From Struthidea cinerea (Eukaryota; Chordata; Aves; Passeriformes; Corcoracidae): a stretch of DNA of 64,000 nucleotides. The DNA lies in contig VZTI01002052.1 in the NCBI GenBank assembly GCA_013397865.1, positions 197,966 through 261,965 on the forward strand. The letters run 5' to 3'. A model generated the notes under the pieces. The model was not told the DNA's origin and did no database searches. It saw only the letters and a program-made list of their open reading frames with translations. The stretch's first letter is position 1; every line of letters begins with the position of its first letter. Both the position numbers and the translations under genes were made by a program. This document shows positions 48,501-54,489 of the stretch, piece after piece.

Positions 48501-49065
48501 ATGGACTTTTGTTTAATACTAGTGAAACTGTTGTTTGCCAATTTCAAATAATCATCTATAGAAGTTAATTCTGAAAATAAATGAATAGACTGAGCTGAAA
48601 AAAATAGTCTTCATAACACACTAAATCTAATAAGTCATTCAACACGTTTTTGTTGCTGAAGGAAACTGAAATTTTCCAGCTTCCATATCTGCTATTGAAA
48701 AATTACTTCTTTCACAATTTTAGCAAAGTCATCACAAGGCACTTTAATGGAGCTGTAGCATGTCAAGTAAAATACTGTTTCAACAAAGTGTATCAATATG
48801 AAAATTTATCAGCTAAGCAGTTAAACAAATGCATGCTTAAAAAGGAAGCATGGGATCATGTTGGGGATATGATATTTCAGTGTGGCAGTTGACATTTAAG
48901 ACTAACCTAACACTAAGATACAACTCTGCATATATTTTAAACCTAGTTTGCTTGCTTGTTGTAACTCCTGTTGTATTGCTTGGGTGTCTAAAAGTAAGCA
49001 TGTGTTTAACAATTTTGCCATAGTATTGCCATGAAATTTAATAAATATATTTTCTTACAGTCTTA
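15421..49065 (+). CDS. LIFR: LIFR gene (19 coding exons plus 3' UTR), leukemia inhibitory factor receptor
   Basis: Type I cytokine receptor that pairs with gp130 (IL6ST) at the plasma membrane to signal for LIF, CNTF, cardiotrophin-1 and related cytokines through JAK1/STAT3 and MAPK. The 19 coding exons C1-C19 sum to 3267 nt, or 1088 residues plus stop, and phase is kept at every junction. Visible order: signal peptide (1-24), cytokine-binding module 1 (about 28-228, WSDWS at 218-222), Ig-like domain (229-317), cytokine-binding module 2 (318-520, WSDWS at 505-509), three FNIII domains (about 520-818), transmembrane helix (820-845), box 1 (857-864), and a tail ending in NKPND. The tail matches human LIFR closely, including CSINSRQFL and GYRPQ, which excludes OSMR and IL6ST. 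The convergent neighbour EGFLAM fits LIFR synteny. The noncoding first exon is not identified. The 3' end is inferred from an AATAAA at 49040. Confidence 0.96.
15442..15462 (+). other. Short uORF in the LIFR 5' UTR
   Basis: ATG at 15442 followed by five codons and TAA (peptide MTFTPA). It is in a different frame from the main ORF and ends 31 nt before the LIFR start codon at 15494. It lies in the same exon as the main start, so any transcript using this acceptor carries it. Its effect on translation is inferred only. Confidence 0.6.
16279..16399 (+). CDS. LIFR: LIFR coding exon C2: first half of the N-terminal cytokine-receptor domain
   Basis: Residues 28-67. Acceptor TTTCAG, donor GTAAGT. 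It contains the first conserved cysteine pair and tryptophan of a class I cytokine receptor (C38, C48, W50 in NLKC...LCTW). The paired exon is C3, and the intron between them (16400-18699) carries a CR1 fragment near 18.2 kb and otherwise nothing recognised. Confidence 0.9.
18176..18408 (+). mobile_element. CR1 LINE fragment, 3' end, sense orientation
   Basis: The sequence follows the 3' part of avian CR1: TTAGATATTAAGAAAAATTT, GTGCCCAGGGAAGTGGTG, CACCATCCCTGAAGTGTT, and the diagnostic terminal ATTCTATGATTCT repeat. It is 5'-truncated, as nearly all CR1 copies are, and diverged, so it is inactive. It lies in the LIFR intron between C2 and C3. The left edge is approximate. Confidence 0.9.
18700..18842 (+). 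CDS. LIFR: LIFR coding exon C3: second half of the N-terminal cytokine-receptor domain
   Basis: Residues 68-115. Acceptor TTTTCAG, donor GTAAGT. It encodes NDLTPQVCFK through FVIHQKDI. The position matches the human segment that closes D1, although the sequence is poorly conserved, as is usual for LIFR D1. The next intron (18843-20258) shows no repeat or gene I recognise. Confidence 0.88.
20259..20422 (+). CDS. LIFR: LIFR coding exon C4: start of D2 in cytokine-binding module 1
   Basis: Residues 116-170. Acceptor TTTCAAG, donor GTAAGT, ending in phase 0. The readable match to human LIFR is TSTLNLKWSDNGSVFP and ILRKEAME. The following intron is 20423-21225, with nothing recognised in it. Confidence 0.93.
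21226..21400 (+). CDS. LIFR: LIFR coding exon C5: end of cytokine-binding module 1, WSDWS
   Basis: Residues 171-228. Acceptor TTTGCAG, donor GTATGT. It contains LSWNWTSDMPFEC, EVIP and the WSDWS box at residues 218-222, the signature of a class I cytokine receptor. Two potential N-glycosylation sites (NWT, NAT) are visible. Reading past the donor reaches a TAA within about 50 nt. Confidence 0.96.
21683..21949 (+). CDS. LIFR: LIFR coding exon C6: Ig-like domain
   Basis: Residues 229-317, the whole Ig-like domain in a single exon. Acceptor CTGCTAG, donor GTATGT. Conserved features are VGSDVTFCCV and SSGTNVV. In the family this domain, with its neighbours, is the LIF-contacting region. The next intron (21950-24115) contains a 32-bp tandem duplication close to its 3' end and no other recognised element. 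Confidence 0.95.
23981..24044 (+). repeat. 32-bp tandem duplication beside a LIFR splice acceptor
   Basis: Two adjacent near-identical 32-bp units, each containing CAGCAAAACAAAAGAG and ATGCTTTCAGGA, begin at 23981 and 24013. They differ at a few positions. The array ends about 70 bp before exon C7 at 24116, and each unit ends in TTTCAGGA, which resembles a splice acceptor. Confidence 0.9.
24116..24245 (+). CDS. LIFR: LIFR coding exon C7: start of cytokine-binding module 2
   Basis: Residues 318-360. Acceptor GCTACAG, donor GTAAAA. It contains PDIPQNLSCET and IKCTWKPG, with the conserved cysteine pair C328 and C338 and W340. The human counterpart reads very similarly (QQLNCET...CSWNPGR). Intron 24246-26052 follows, with nothing recognised in it. 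Confidence 0.94.
26053..26216 (+). CDS. LIFR: LIFR coding exon C8: second half of module 2, first domain
   Basis: Residues 361-415. Acceptor TTTGTAG, donor GTAAGA. It encodes KNVSCEV, a QKTYDFILDVSNPIG segment and QSSLLVDITQR, which correspond to the human FTLNAHNPLGRSQS region. The following intron, 26217-27825, holds one CR1 fragment. Confidence 0.94.
26497..26693 (-). mobile_element. CR1 LINE fragment, 3' end, antisense to LIFR
   Basis: On the + strand it reads as the reverse complement of a CR1 3' end: ATCATGGAATCCCAGAG, GGGTTGGAAGGGACCTTAA, CAACCTGGCCTTGAGCACTT and CCACAACTTCTCTGGG. It is 5'-truncated and lies in the intron after C8. The edges are approximate. Confidence 0.92.
27826..27971 (+). 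CDS. LIFR: LIFR coding exon C9: D5, start
   Basis: Residues 416-464, ending in phase 0. Acceptor TTTTAAG, donor GTAAGT. It encodes VHPKTPEKLTV, a NNSTSIQLRW strand and LLCQIEI, an FNIII-like fold segment matching human TAVKLSWHLPGNF...FLCEIEI. The intron from 27972 is described separately. Confidence 0.94.
27972..30487 (+). other. LIFR intron C9-C10, no gene seen
   Basis: The intron holds a GGTT-rich low-complexity stretch at about 28178-28207 and several T- or A-rich tracts. I see no exon, RNA gene or recognisable transposon here. Short open frames are present, as expected by chance. Confidence 0.8.
28178..28207 (+). repeat. Imperfect GGTT tetranucleotide repeat
   Basis: TTGGTTGG units interrupted by one TATG, embedded in a T/G-only stretch within the intron after C9. 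Confidence 0.8.
30488..30653 (+). CDS. LIFR: LIFR coding exon C10: end of cytokine-binding module 2, second WSDWS
   Basis: Residues 465-519. Acceptor TTAACAG, donor GTAAGT. It contains LYPNTKYQVRVRC and the second WSDWS box at 505-509. Two complete WSxWS modules are diagnostic of LIFR. The paralogous OSMR has one full module and a half module. Confidence 0.96.
30808..30878 (+). CDS. LIFR: LIFR coding exon C11: start of FNIII domain 1
   Basis: Residues 520-543, 71 nt. Acceptor TATTTAG and donor GTAGAT, which is weaker than its neighbours. It encodes PPSRGPDIWRE and SLKVFWK, matching human SPSKGPDTWREW and IIYWK. The intron before it is only 154 nt, the shortest in the gene here. Confidence 0.94.
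31391..31604 (+). CDS. LIFR: LIFR coding exon C12: FNIII domain 1
   Basis: Residues 544-614. Acceptor GTCATAG, donor GTGAGT. It encodes ANGKIVSHEVSC, the segment CVISVVAKNHAGSSPPS and a terminal ELPSG. The human equivalent is NDYIISVVAKNSVGSSPPS. Reading past the donor adds about 20 residues to a TAG at 31664-31666, with an AATAAA at 31792. Confidence 0.95.
31792..31797 (+). promoter_or_regulatory. Candidate intronic poly(A) signal after LIFR exon C12
   Basis: AATAAA about 126 nt after the TAG (31664-31666) reached by reading past the C12 donor, followed by GATAGTGTGCAGTCTTTG. Support is weaker than for the site after C13. Confidence 0.25.
32588..33070 (-). mobile_element. CR1 LINE fragment, longer copy, antisense to LIFR
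   Basis: About 480 bp matching the reverse complement of the CR1 3' region. Markers are GGTTGGAAGG near the left end, CTTCCCTGGGCAGCCTGTTC, GTAAACTTCTTCCTCATGTT, CTTGTCCTATTGC, CAGCCTTTCCTCATAAGAG and GACCCACTCCAGGAGATCCC. It is diverged, lacks coding capacity and is inactive. Confidence 0.94.
34936..35115 (+). CDS. LIFR: LIFR coding exon C13: FNIII domain 2, first part
   Basis: Residues 615-674. Acceptor TTGCAG, donor GTAAGT. It encodes NGINISWDSYPDVTCGYIVK and RSSGSEPC...DWQKFPSN, close to human GILLTWHYDPNMTCDYVIKW and SEPCLMDWRKVPSN. Reading past the donor gives 15 residues to a TGA at 35160-35162, with an AATAAA at 35232. Confidence 0.95.
35232..35237 (+). promoter_or_regulatory. Candidate intronic poly(A) signal after LIFR exon C13
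   Basis: AATAAA 70 nt after the first in-frame stop that read-through from C13 would meet (TGA 35160-35162). GT-rich sequence (GGTACTGTGTTTATTTT) begins about 15 nt further on, as expected for a downstream element. Use would make a receptor ending outside the membrane. Confidence 0.35.
36720..36821 (+). CDS. LIFR: LIFR coding exon C14: FNIII domain 2, second part
   Basis: Residues 675-708. Acceptor CTTGCAG, donor GTAAGT. It encodes FKPGVRYNFSLYGC and GYQLLKNITGYMKEL, matching human FRPGIRYNFFLYGC and GYQLLRSMIGYIEEL. The preceding intron (35116-36719) and the following one (36822-38404) contain no recognised gene. The latter has a short TGTAT repeat at 37401-37424. Confidence 0.95.
37401..37424 (+). 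repeat. TGTAT pentanucleotide microsatellite
   Basis: Four uninterrupted TGTAT units followed by TGTA, in the LIFR intron between C14 and C15. Pentanucleotide tracts of this kind are often length-polymorphic. Confidence 0.9.
38405..38572 (+). CDS. LIFR: LIFR coding exon C15: FNIII domain 3, first part
   Basis: Residues 709-764. Acceptor CCTACAG, donor GTAAAT. It encodes APNFIVEETSSDSILVKWED and GFLKGYL, matching human APNFTVEDTSADSILVKWED. It carries a cysteine at residue 738 (EECRGF) where I recall leucine in human. Intron 38573-39204 follows. Confidence 0.95.
39205..39366 (+). CDS. LIFR: LIFR coding exon C16: FNIII domain 3, second part
   Basis: Residues 765-818. Acceptor AAACAG behind a short pyrimidine tract, donor GTAAGT. 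It encodes KVNNITDLTKKSMKI, DLQGKTSYQLELQAYTAGG and LYVVTKED, ending just before the membrane. Intron 39367-40418 shows nothing recognised. Confidence 0.95.
40419..40512 (+). CDS. LIFR: LIFR coding exon C17: transmembrane helix
   Basis: Residues 819-849. Acceptor CCCCCAG, donor GTAAAT. It encodes VGLIIAILIPVAVVVLLGVL and the rest of one hydrophobic helix (820-845), followed by the stop-transfer RKRE. Skipping this exon would not keep frame, because 94 nt is not a multiple of 3. Confidence 0.97.
41058..41136 (+). CDS. LIFR: LIFR coding exon C18: box-1 JAK-binding segment
   Basis: Residues 850-876, ending in phase 0. Acceptor TTTAAAG, donor GTAACA. It encodes WIKETFYPEIPNPENSKALQ. The proline motif PEIPNPEN (857-864) is box 1, the JAK-docking site just inside the membrane. 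Introns 40513-41057 and 41137-41643 flank it, with nothing else recognised. Confidence 0.96.
41644..42282 (+). CDS. LIFR: LIFR coding exon C19: cytoplasmic tail and stop
   Basis: Residues 877-1088 and TAA at 42280-42282. Acceptor ATTTCAG. Tyrosine motifs by residue: Y937 (YCPP), Y962 (YIDI, the SHP2/SOCS3-type site in family members), Y969 (YQPQ), Y989 (YKPQ) and Y1018 (YRPQ). The last three are YxxQ STAT3-docking sites. The block NHVVVSYCPPIIEEEI and the terminal FFQNKPND are nearly unchanged from human. A serine/proline-rich stretch with TPDSPGS lies near the position of the ERK-phosphorylated serine of human LIFR. This is the most conserved part of the gene. Confidence 0.98.
   Translation, partial: GNKTLKTLEMNPCTPNSVEVVETQSTAPKIEDTEMMSPAAETTVPEDGSDSEMENHVVVSYCPPIIEEEISNPPMDEPGGSSQVVYIDIQSMYQPQIKPEEEPEIDLVTTAGYKPQMQLSISALKMEGRSPVEEELDKTAGYRPQANTSTWNMGTPDSPGSVESNNENASFGSPCSINSRQFLLPPKDDEDSPKPINTGWSFTHFFQNKPND
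46775..46780 (+). promoter_or_regulatory. LIFR: Possible proximal LIFR poly(A) signal
   Basis: Canonical AATAAA about 4.5 kb after the stop codon, followed by TACTGCTTTGTAAATA. It may give a shorter 3' UTR. No direct proof of use. Confidence 0.35.
49040..49045 (+). promoter_or_regulatory. LIFR: Probable distal LIFR poly(A) signal
   Basis: AATAAA at the end of the long AT-rich stretch, with T-rich sequence downstream at about 49070-49105. After this point the base composition changes and GC rises, which fits the end of the transcript. Confidence 0.6.
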
Positions 49066-52000
49066 TATGTCTTCATATTCTTTGCTTTCCTATTTATTTT
49101 TTAAGTAAGAGTTAAATTTTGATCATGCTTCAGTACAAACAGAGTTATTTGAATTTTGTGCCAGAGTAAATAACCACAGGATCTAGCAAGAACAGCCTTG
49201 GCTTCCTGATAGTCAGAGTGGGTAGTAACAGATACTCCCTGAGCGGCTTCTCCTCAGCACAGCAGACCCTAGCACATCCAAGGCCCACTGAAGCCCTCCT
49301 GTTGTAACGCAGTGGTAGGAAAAAGTCCAGGTCACTTACCCATGTCCTCCTCGGTTTGTAGCTCTAACGCAGCTGGGGGTTGATACGTGATCCCCCTGCA
49401 CGCCTGGGCTGAGGTGTGCAGACATCAGCCACTGAGACTCTCCGTGGTGGCCGTGTCTGCACGGTGGACATCCCTGTGCCAGGATGAAAGGTGTAGCGGC
49501 AGGATGAAAGGGCACAGGCTGTGCACTGTGGGGTTCGTTTGAGTGGCACAGGACACTTTCTCAGCATGTTTTAGTGGAACAGAGATGACCAGCTAATATA
49601 GTGGTTGTAACATGGACCTTATGTTTGAGGCCATTTATGTCGTGTCATTGTGTCCTAGCGACAGCCAAGGAATTTTGTGGCTCATCTAAACCACAGGACC
49701 TTCGCTTGGCAATGGCACCTGAACTTAGCACTATGTGAAATGACGGGTGCCACATCAGAGCACATCACATGAAACCACAGTGGCATGGTGGCACTGTGCT
49801 CTCTCCATCTCTTTGGAGGCATTCTTGGAAGTCAGAGTCAATTCCTTGCCTTATAATTCCTTGCCTGCAGATCGGTGAAGCTTGGTGCGACAGCAGCTAG
49901 GCAGGATGTGGGAGCTCCTCTGAGCACTGGGGAGGTGTGGGATTAAGGACTTTTAGCCAGACTGAAGAGTACTGCTCTGAAAAGATTGAGACACTTAGAG
50001 CTGTGGAAATGAGGAAAGGCTTCAGTTGTTCCAAAAGTGAAACCCACAGCTGCCCTCTCCAGCCCTGCTACTGCTTTGGTCAGAGCAGGGACACTTTGGA
50101 AAAGGAAAGAGATTTGGAAAGGGAAGAGTTCCAGACAGGACTCGCTCCATCAGCTGTGTCTCAGGTCTAAAAGAAATAACAGAGTGATGGGTTTGCAGTA
50201 TTTTCTGAAGATATGGCAAGTGTTCAGATATAGCTCATTCAATCCTTGGCAAAACCAGGCTAATCCAGTTGGGCTGGATATTTAACACAGCTCCTGGGCA
50301 GCTGGAGTGAGTAGAGGTACAGTCATCATGGAGATACTCACACACCAGCACCACAGGACCACAAAAGCTGGAGGTTTTTTTGCAGGGACCAAGAACTGTC
50401 CCATATGTCACCATCACAGTGAGGGTGGAGAGAGGGAGTCACCATCCATGTTTTCTGTCCCTGTTCCACCCTGTTCCAGCACACGTCCTTATCTTCTGCT
50501 TGACTCTCCCTGTGCTGGCTGCTCCCAATGTGGCAGTGGCTGTAGCATTAATGCACAGCACTCCCCTGGATTTGCAACCACAGAAAATTTCTCTCAGCAC
50601 AAAAATAAAGCTTAAAGTCCTTCTGTGTGAAACATTTGTTAGCTATTAAAAGAAGTCTGTGTTTTGGTAAGAACAATCAGTTCAAATGAAAACTACGTAA
50701 ACATGATAATAAATTGGTGATTCCTTTTTTGAATTCTGCTTTGCTGACACCAACACTGAAAACTGTAGAGAGGGAAAAAAATTGAAGTAAGTGAAATGGT
50801 AAAGAATATATTAGATATTGCTCCTCCCATGTTTTCAAAAGACAGAAAAATTTAGGAAAATTCCCCCATGTCCACAAAAAGTAATGACCTAGGCTGCCAC
50901 TTCTGCCAATAGAAACTATTTAAGAGTCTGCAAAACAAAACATTAGGTTGGAAAGCTGCTGTTTTGTAAGACAAAACGTGGGATATCTGTGCTCTGCAGC
51001 TCCATTTCTTCCATGCTTCCCCCTACATCTCAGCAACATAAAGTGCTGGAAAACATGGCCTGTGGGGACAGTGTTGAAAGAATTGGAACAGTTGTTTTCC
51101 TAGAAAGAAAGACTGGGGGAAGATTTAAAAAGAATGAGCAGGGGAAGAGGAACAATGTCATCTTTGTCCTGTGCACAACGAACAAAGAAAAATGCTGTGA
51201 TGGTGAATGGATATTCAAAAGAAACCAGGGCAGTCGGTCACAGCACTGCCAGGCAGTCTCCATCACAAGCAGTGTGACAACAGGGCACTCACAGATGAGC
51301 TGAGTCCCATCCATAGGGACAGGGACCGAAAATCAGGACCTTGCAGAGCCGCAGTGGCCACAGGTGCTGGCACCAGGCTGTTATTCATGAGTGAAATGCC
51401 CAAGTGCAGAATCAGGGACACAACTTCACTTGACTCAAACTAATACAAAAATGGAGTGGGAGAGAGTAGGTGAAGGGAAACACCCCCCCACCCATACACA
51501 CGCCACACAAGAAATGAAATGCTGATAAAACATACATCTGTCTGATGGGATGTGGCTGTTGCTCTCCATGAGTAAACCACAACTGTACTTTATCTAGGCC
51601 TTTAAAGTGAGGAGATTCTGCCCTTGAGGGGTGATTGTGTCATGGAGGGAGCTGAACATGCAGAGCTGGAACAATACATTTCCCACCCAGCTTATTTTGC
51701 TGTGCAAATTGAATGAAAACCTTTTCTCAAAAGGAAAGCCTGGCTGACAAAAGAGTAACTCTTAACAGGCATCTGTTGCAGGGTAATACTCCATAAGGGA
51801 ATGAGCAACTTCCCAATGCTGGCAGGCCCCTCCTCCTCCTCCTCTTCACTCTTTTGCTCCCTGGGGCCAGGCTGGGAGGACTGGGATGGAAATGGGCTCC
51901 TAGCTGACTACCCAGCTCAAACCAGTGCAGCAAGGATTTGCCTACCAGAGGGACCATTGCTAAGTCTCATCTGGCTTTAGAACCCCTTGACTTGCTTTCC

Positions 52001-52792
52001 TTTTCTTTTTTCCATATTTTCCTTTAGGATGAAGCAGATTAAACCCAACTGCTGAGTCCCAGTAGCTGCTTCCCATTGAGATGTAGGAGTACCTGAGAGC
52101 AGCAAGACACACTTTGCCCTGAGCAGAGCAAGGGACAACCAGGAAGCAGCTCTGCCCAGCAGCCAGGGCTGGGCACAAAGCTTGACTCAGCCCTCCAAAG
52201 CTGGTACCAAGGCAGGAGTTTAGCCCTACTAAGTGGAATGTTACGTATTTTGGGATTAATGTGGAAAATTAGTAAGAAATATAAGAACTGCAATTTAAGG
52301 AAGGAGATTAAATTGCAAAGAGAGGTACAAGCTCTTGTGACTGTTGCCTTCACTGCTGGTTTGCACAGGTACCTGCAGCAAAAGGGACACAGCTCTGCCA
52401 ACTGGCAGGAACTTACCCTGTTCAGCACTGGGCTCATGCCTTGCATCTGAGTCAGCTCGAGCAAGGAGTAATGTGCTAATAAACATTCCTGGAGACAGTG
52501 AGCAGCACATGGAGGCCAGTTCCTTGGAAAATGACTAATCACTCTGCCATGCCCTGTCCATCTTTCCTTTCTCCTTCCTGACCCAGCATCAGTAGGAGGG
52601 TGGTAGAGGGCGGGGAACAGAGCCTCCACATGTGGCCAGATGTTCCTGATTTTCTGGCACCTGACTCCTGCTCAGCCCCTGGAGTGGAAACTAAAGACTC
52701 TCTCCCATCACCAAGCCTCACCAGGGAGAGCAGAGATGTTGATGAGGGATGTTTCTCAGATTACCTTTAAAAAGGATACAGAAAAGATTTTT

Positions 52793-52807
52793 TTGTTGTT
52801 GTTGTTT
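52793..52807 (+). repeat. GTT trinucleotide repeat, left arm of an inverted pair
   Basis: (TTG)n behind a T run. An AAC repeat at 53026-53042 is its reverse complement, so the two arms can pair across about 220 bp that contain the CpG-rich patch. Confidence 0.8.
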
Positions 52808-52865
52808 TGGTTTTCCTTAAATGATTTAAACCGCTCAGCATCTTTGCTATTCATGCCTCCACCCC

Positions 52866-52990
52866 CCGCCCGGCCGGCACCGCGCAGCTGTGCTGCTCCG
52901 CTCAGCCTACAGGGCTGCAGCATCACTCTGCAGGGTGACGTCGCCAGCCCCGAATTCCCGCGCCGTCGTAAGCAGAGATGGAAACAGGCA
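52866..52990. promoter_or_regulatory. Isolated CpG-rich patch with a CRE-like site
   Basis: About 13 CpG dinucleotides fall within roughly 120 bp, including CCCGGCCGG-like and CCCGCGCCGTCG stretches. CpG is scarce in the surrounding kilobases. It includes TGACGTCG at 52936-52943, one base from the palindromic CRE. It is far from any known promoter, lying between two gene 3' ends. It may be an unannotated promoter, an enhancer, or the remains of a GC-rich insertion. Function is inferred from composition only. Confidence 0.4.
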
Positions 52991-53025
52991 TCTGGGGAGC
53001 TGCCGTTTGCTGCTCTCCTTTTTCC

Positions 53026-53042
53026 ACAACAACAACAACAAA
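53026..53042 (+). repeat. AAC trinucleotide repeat, right arm of an inverted pair
   Basis: ACAACAACAACAACAAAGG on the + strand, complementary to the GTT repeat at 52793-52807. Confidence 0.8.
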
Positions 53043-54448
53043 GGTATTTCCTACCCACTCCCCTCCCTATGCTGCATATCAAAGAGCAGCTTTTGTTTTG
53101 GCGAAGTACAGCCTTGTACCAAAGCGCCCAGTATTCTGCAGTAAATTATCTTAAAATAGAGACCTCTCCCGCCAGATGTTTGTCTTGGAACTGGTCTCCA
53201 AACCCTGTGACAGCAATGAAAGGATGGGAAAGGCGACGCACGTTAAGACAGAGCAGAGGATGATGCTGTCTGTGGGCCGTGGTAGTGCCCCAGCAACAGC
53301 AGCACAACAGGTCCTCAGGATTAGGGGTACAGCCATTCAAACCTCCCCACTCTGTGCCAGGTCAGGACAGGTCATTAGCATCTGGGAAACCCCTCAAGCT
53401 CATAAAATGTGAGTTTTCCAGCTCAGGCAGCCAGCAGCTCAGACATGACCCAAGCACAAGCTGTGTCTGGCCACTGCCACGGGGCTGCACTGAGCAGGCA
53501 GAAAAACCTTCAGCCTCCAGAGGTTTTAATTCTCACCATTCTCAAACTCAACACATTTTCCTTTTACATCCCAAGGCATCAAATTCCACTTACTTTCGTT
53601 TTAAAGGCACATCTTGATCCTGTATACTTTATCCTGCTTTTTCCCAACCATGGAGGTTTCTCCTTCCCCATGGGGGGCTCCTCAAGCCAAACAAAACTTT
53701 GCTTCTCCTGGGAGGAGAGTCATGAGTGTCTCCAGCTCCTCTGCAAGCTGCCCATGTCATCCACAGACCTTTTCTTCTGAAGTATCATTTGAACAGGGGG
53801 CAGAGCACAGGTGCACATTACGTGATGACACCACCATGTATTTTTCTGTTACTTTCTGTTTCTAATAAGTGCCTGCATTTGTTTTCGACCAATGCTACCT
53901 TATCTACAAGGAGCACAAGATCTTTCACCAAGAGATTAGGGTGTCCCTTTAGCATTCAGGACAGGATCTGAGGTGTCCTTGGCAGGTATTTGCCTGTGCC
54001 ATAATCTAGATTTGCTGTAGGTGGGATGAATCTAAGGAAGGCGTTTGATCTCTCAGGGAGCCAGGAGCACTCTGAGCATAGTAAGAATGCAGCAGAAACC
54101 TCCTCACCTCCATTGCTTTCACCACATCAGGTCCTTTTAGTTCACAGGCATTCAGATGAACCTGTGCCCCTGAGGAAGTTTGTGCTTTCCCTCCCATGGG
54201 CACGTGGCAGGCTGTGGGGTGCCCTGCTGCATGGCTGGTCTCTCTTCCCCCATCCCACCCCCACAAAGGCTCACTCATCCACTTTGAATGAAGAATTAAG
54301 GAAGAAAAATCTCCAAATTATAAAATTCTGGACCACTCTTTCAGTGTCTCAACAGCACTCTGTTTGCCTGCTTAAATTACACTCTGGCAATCAAGGTTGC
54401 ATAAGTGCTGTTCCGGTGCCTAGAAAACATAACATTTGAAGACATAAA

Positions 54449-54457
54449 NNNNNNNNN
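54449..54457. other. Assembly gap (nine N)
   Basis: A run of nine N of unknown true length, about 50 bp beyond the likely 3' end of EGFLAM. Confidence 0.99.
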
Positions 54458-54489
54458 GTGATTTATCATACCACAGTAGCAAACGTTTG

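Larger units (their letters stand above)
42283..49065 (+). other. LIFR: LIFR 3' UTR (inferred extent)
   Basis: AT-rich, repeat-poor sequence after the LIFR stop, with no coding exon. AATAAA occurs at 43836, 46775, 48576 and 49040. The last is followed by a T-rich region and gives a UTR of about 6.8 kb, close to the long 3' UTR of human LIFR mRNA (about 10 kb in total). Earlier sites could give shorter forms. Long T tracts at about 45062-45078 and 45661-45671 and several ATTTA elements are present. The endpoint is inference. Confidence 0.65.
49066..54448 (+). other. Intergenic region between the LIFR and EGFLAM 3' ends
   Basis: No exon or RNA gene I can support. GC is higher than in the flanking LIFR sequence and several open frames of 100-207 codons appear on both strands, without protein-like features. 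Contents noted: a CTC-rich run near 51828-51848, a C-rich/CA patch at 51482-51510, and a CpG-rich patch at 52866-52990 flanked by GTT and AAC repeats. The region ends at a run of N. Confidence 0.7.

Noticed and set aside
52039..52629. 196-codon open frame on the - strand
   Set aside because: Composition rich in Cys, Leu and Ser with no recognisable motif, in a GC-richer intergenic stretch. No splice or family evidence.
52640..53263. 207-codon open frame on the + strand in the intergenic region
   Set aside because: It crosses the CpG-rich patch, where stop codons are rarer, and contains low-complexity Pro/Ala and Gln runs. No domain, no gene-like neighbours, and overlapping open frames on the other strand. 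Probably chance.
54026..54439. 137-codon open frame on the + strand ending near the N gap
   Set aside because: No motif, and no start or splice context. It ends at the gap by coincidence.
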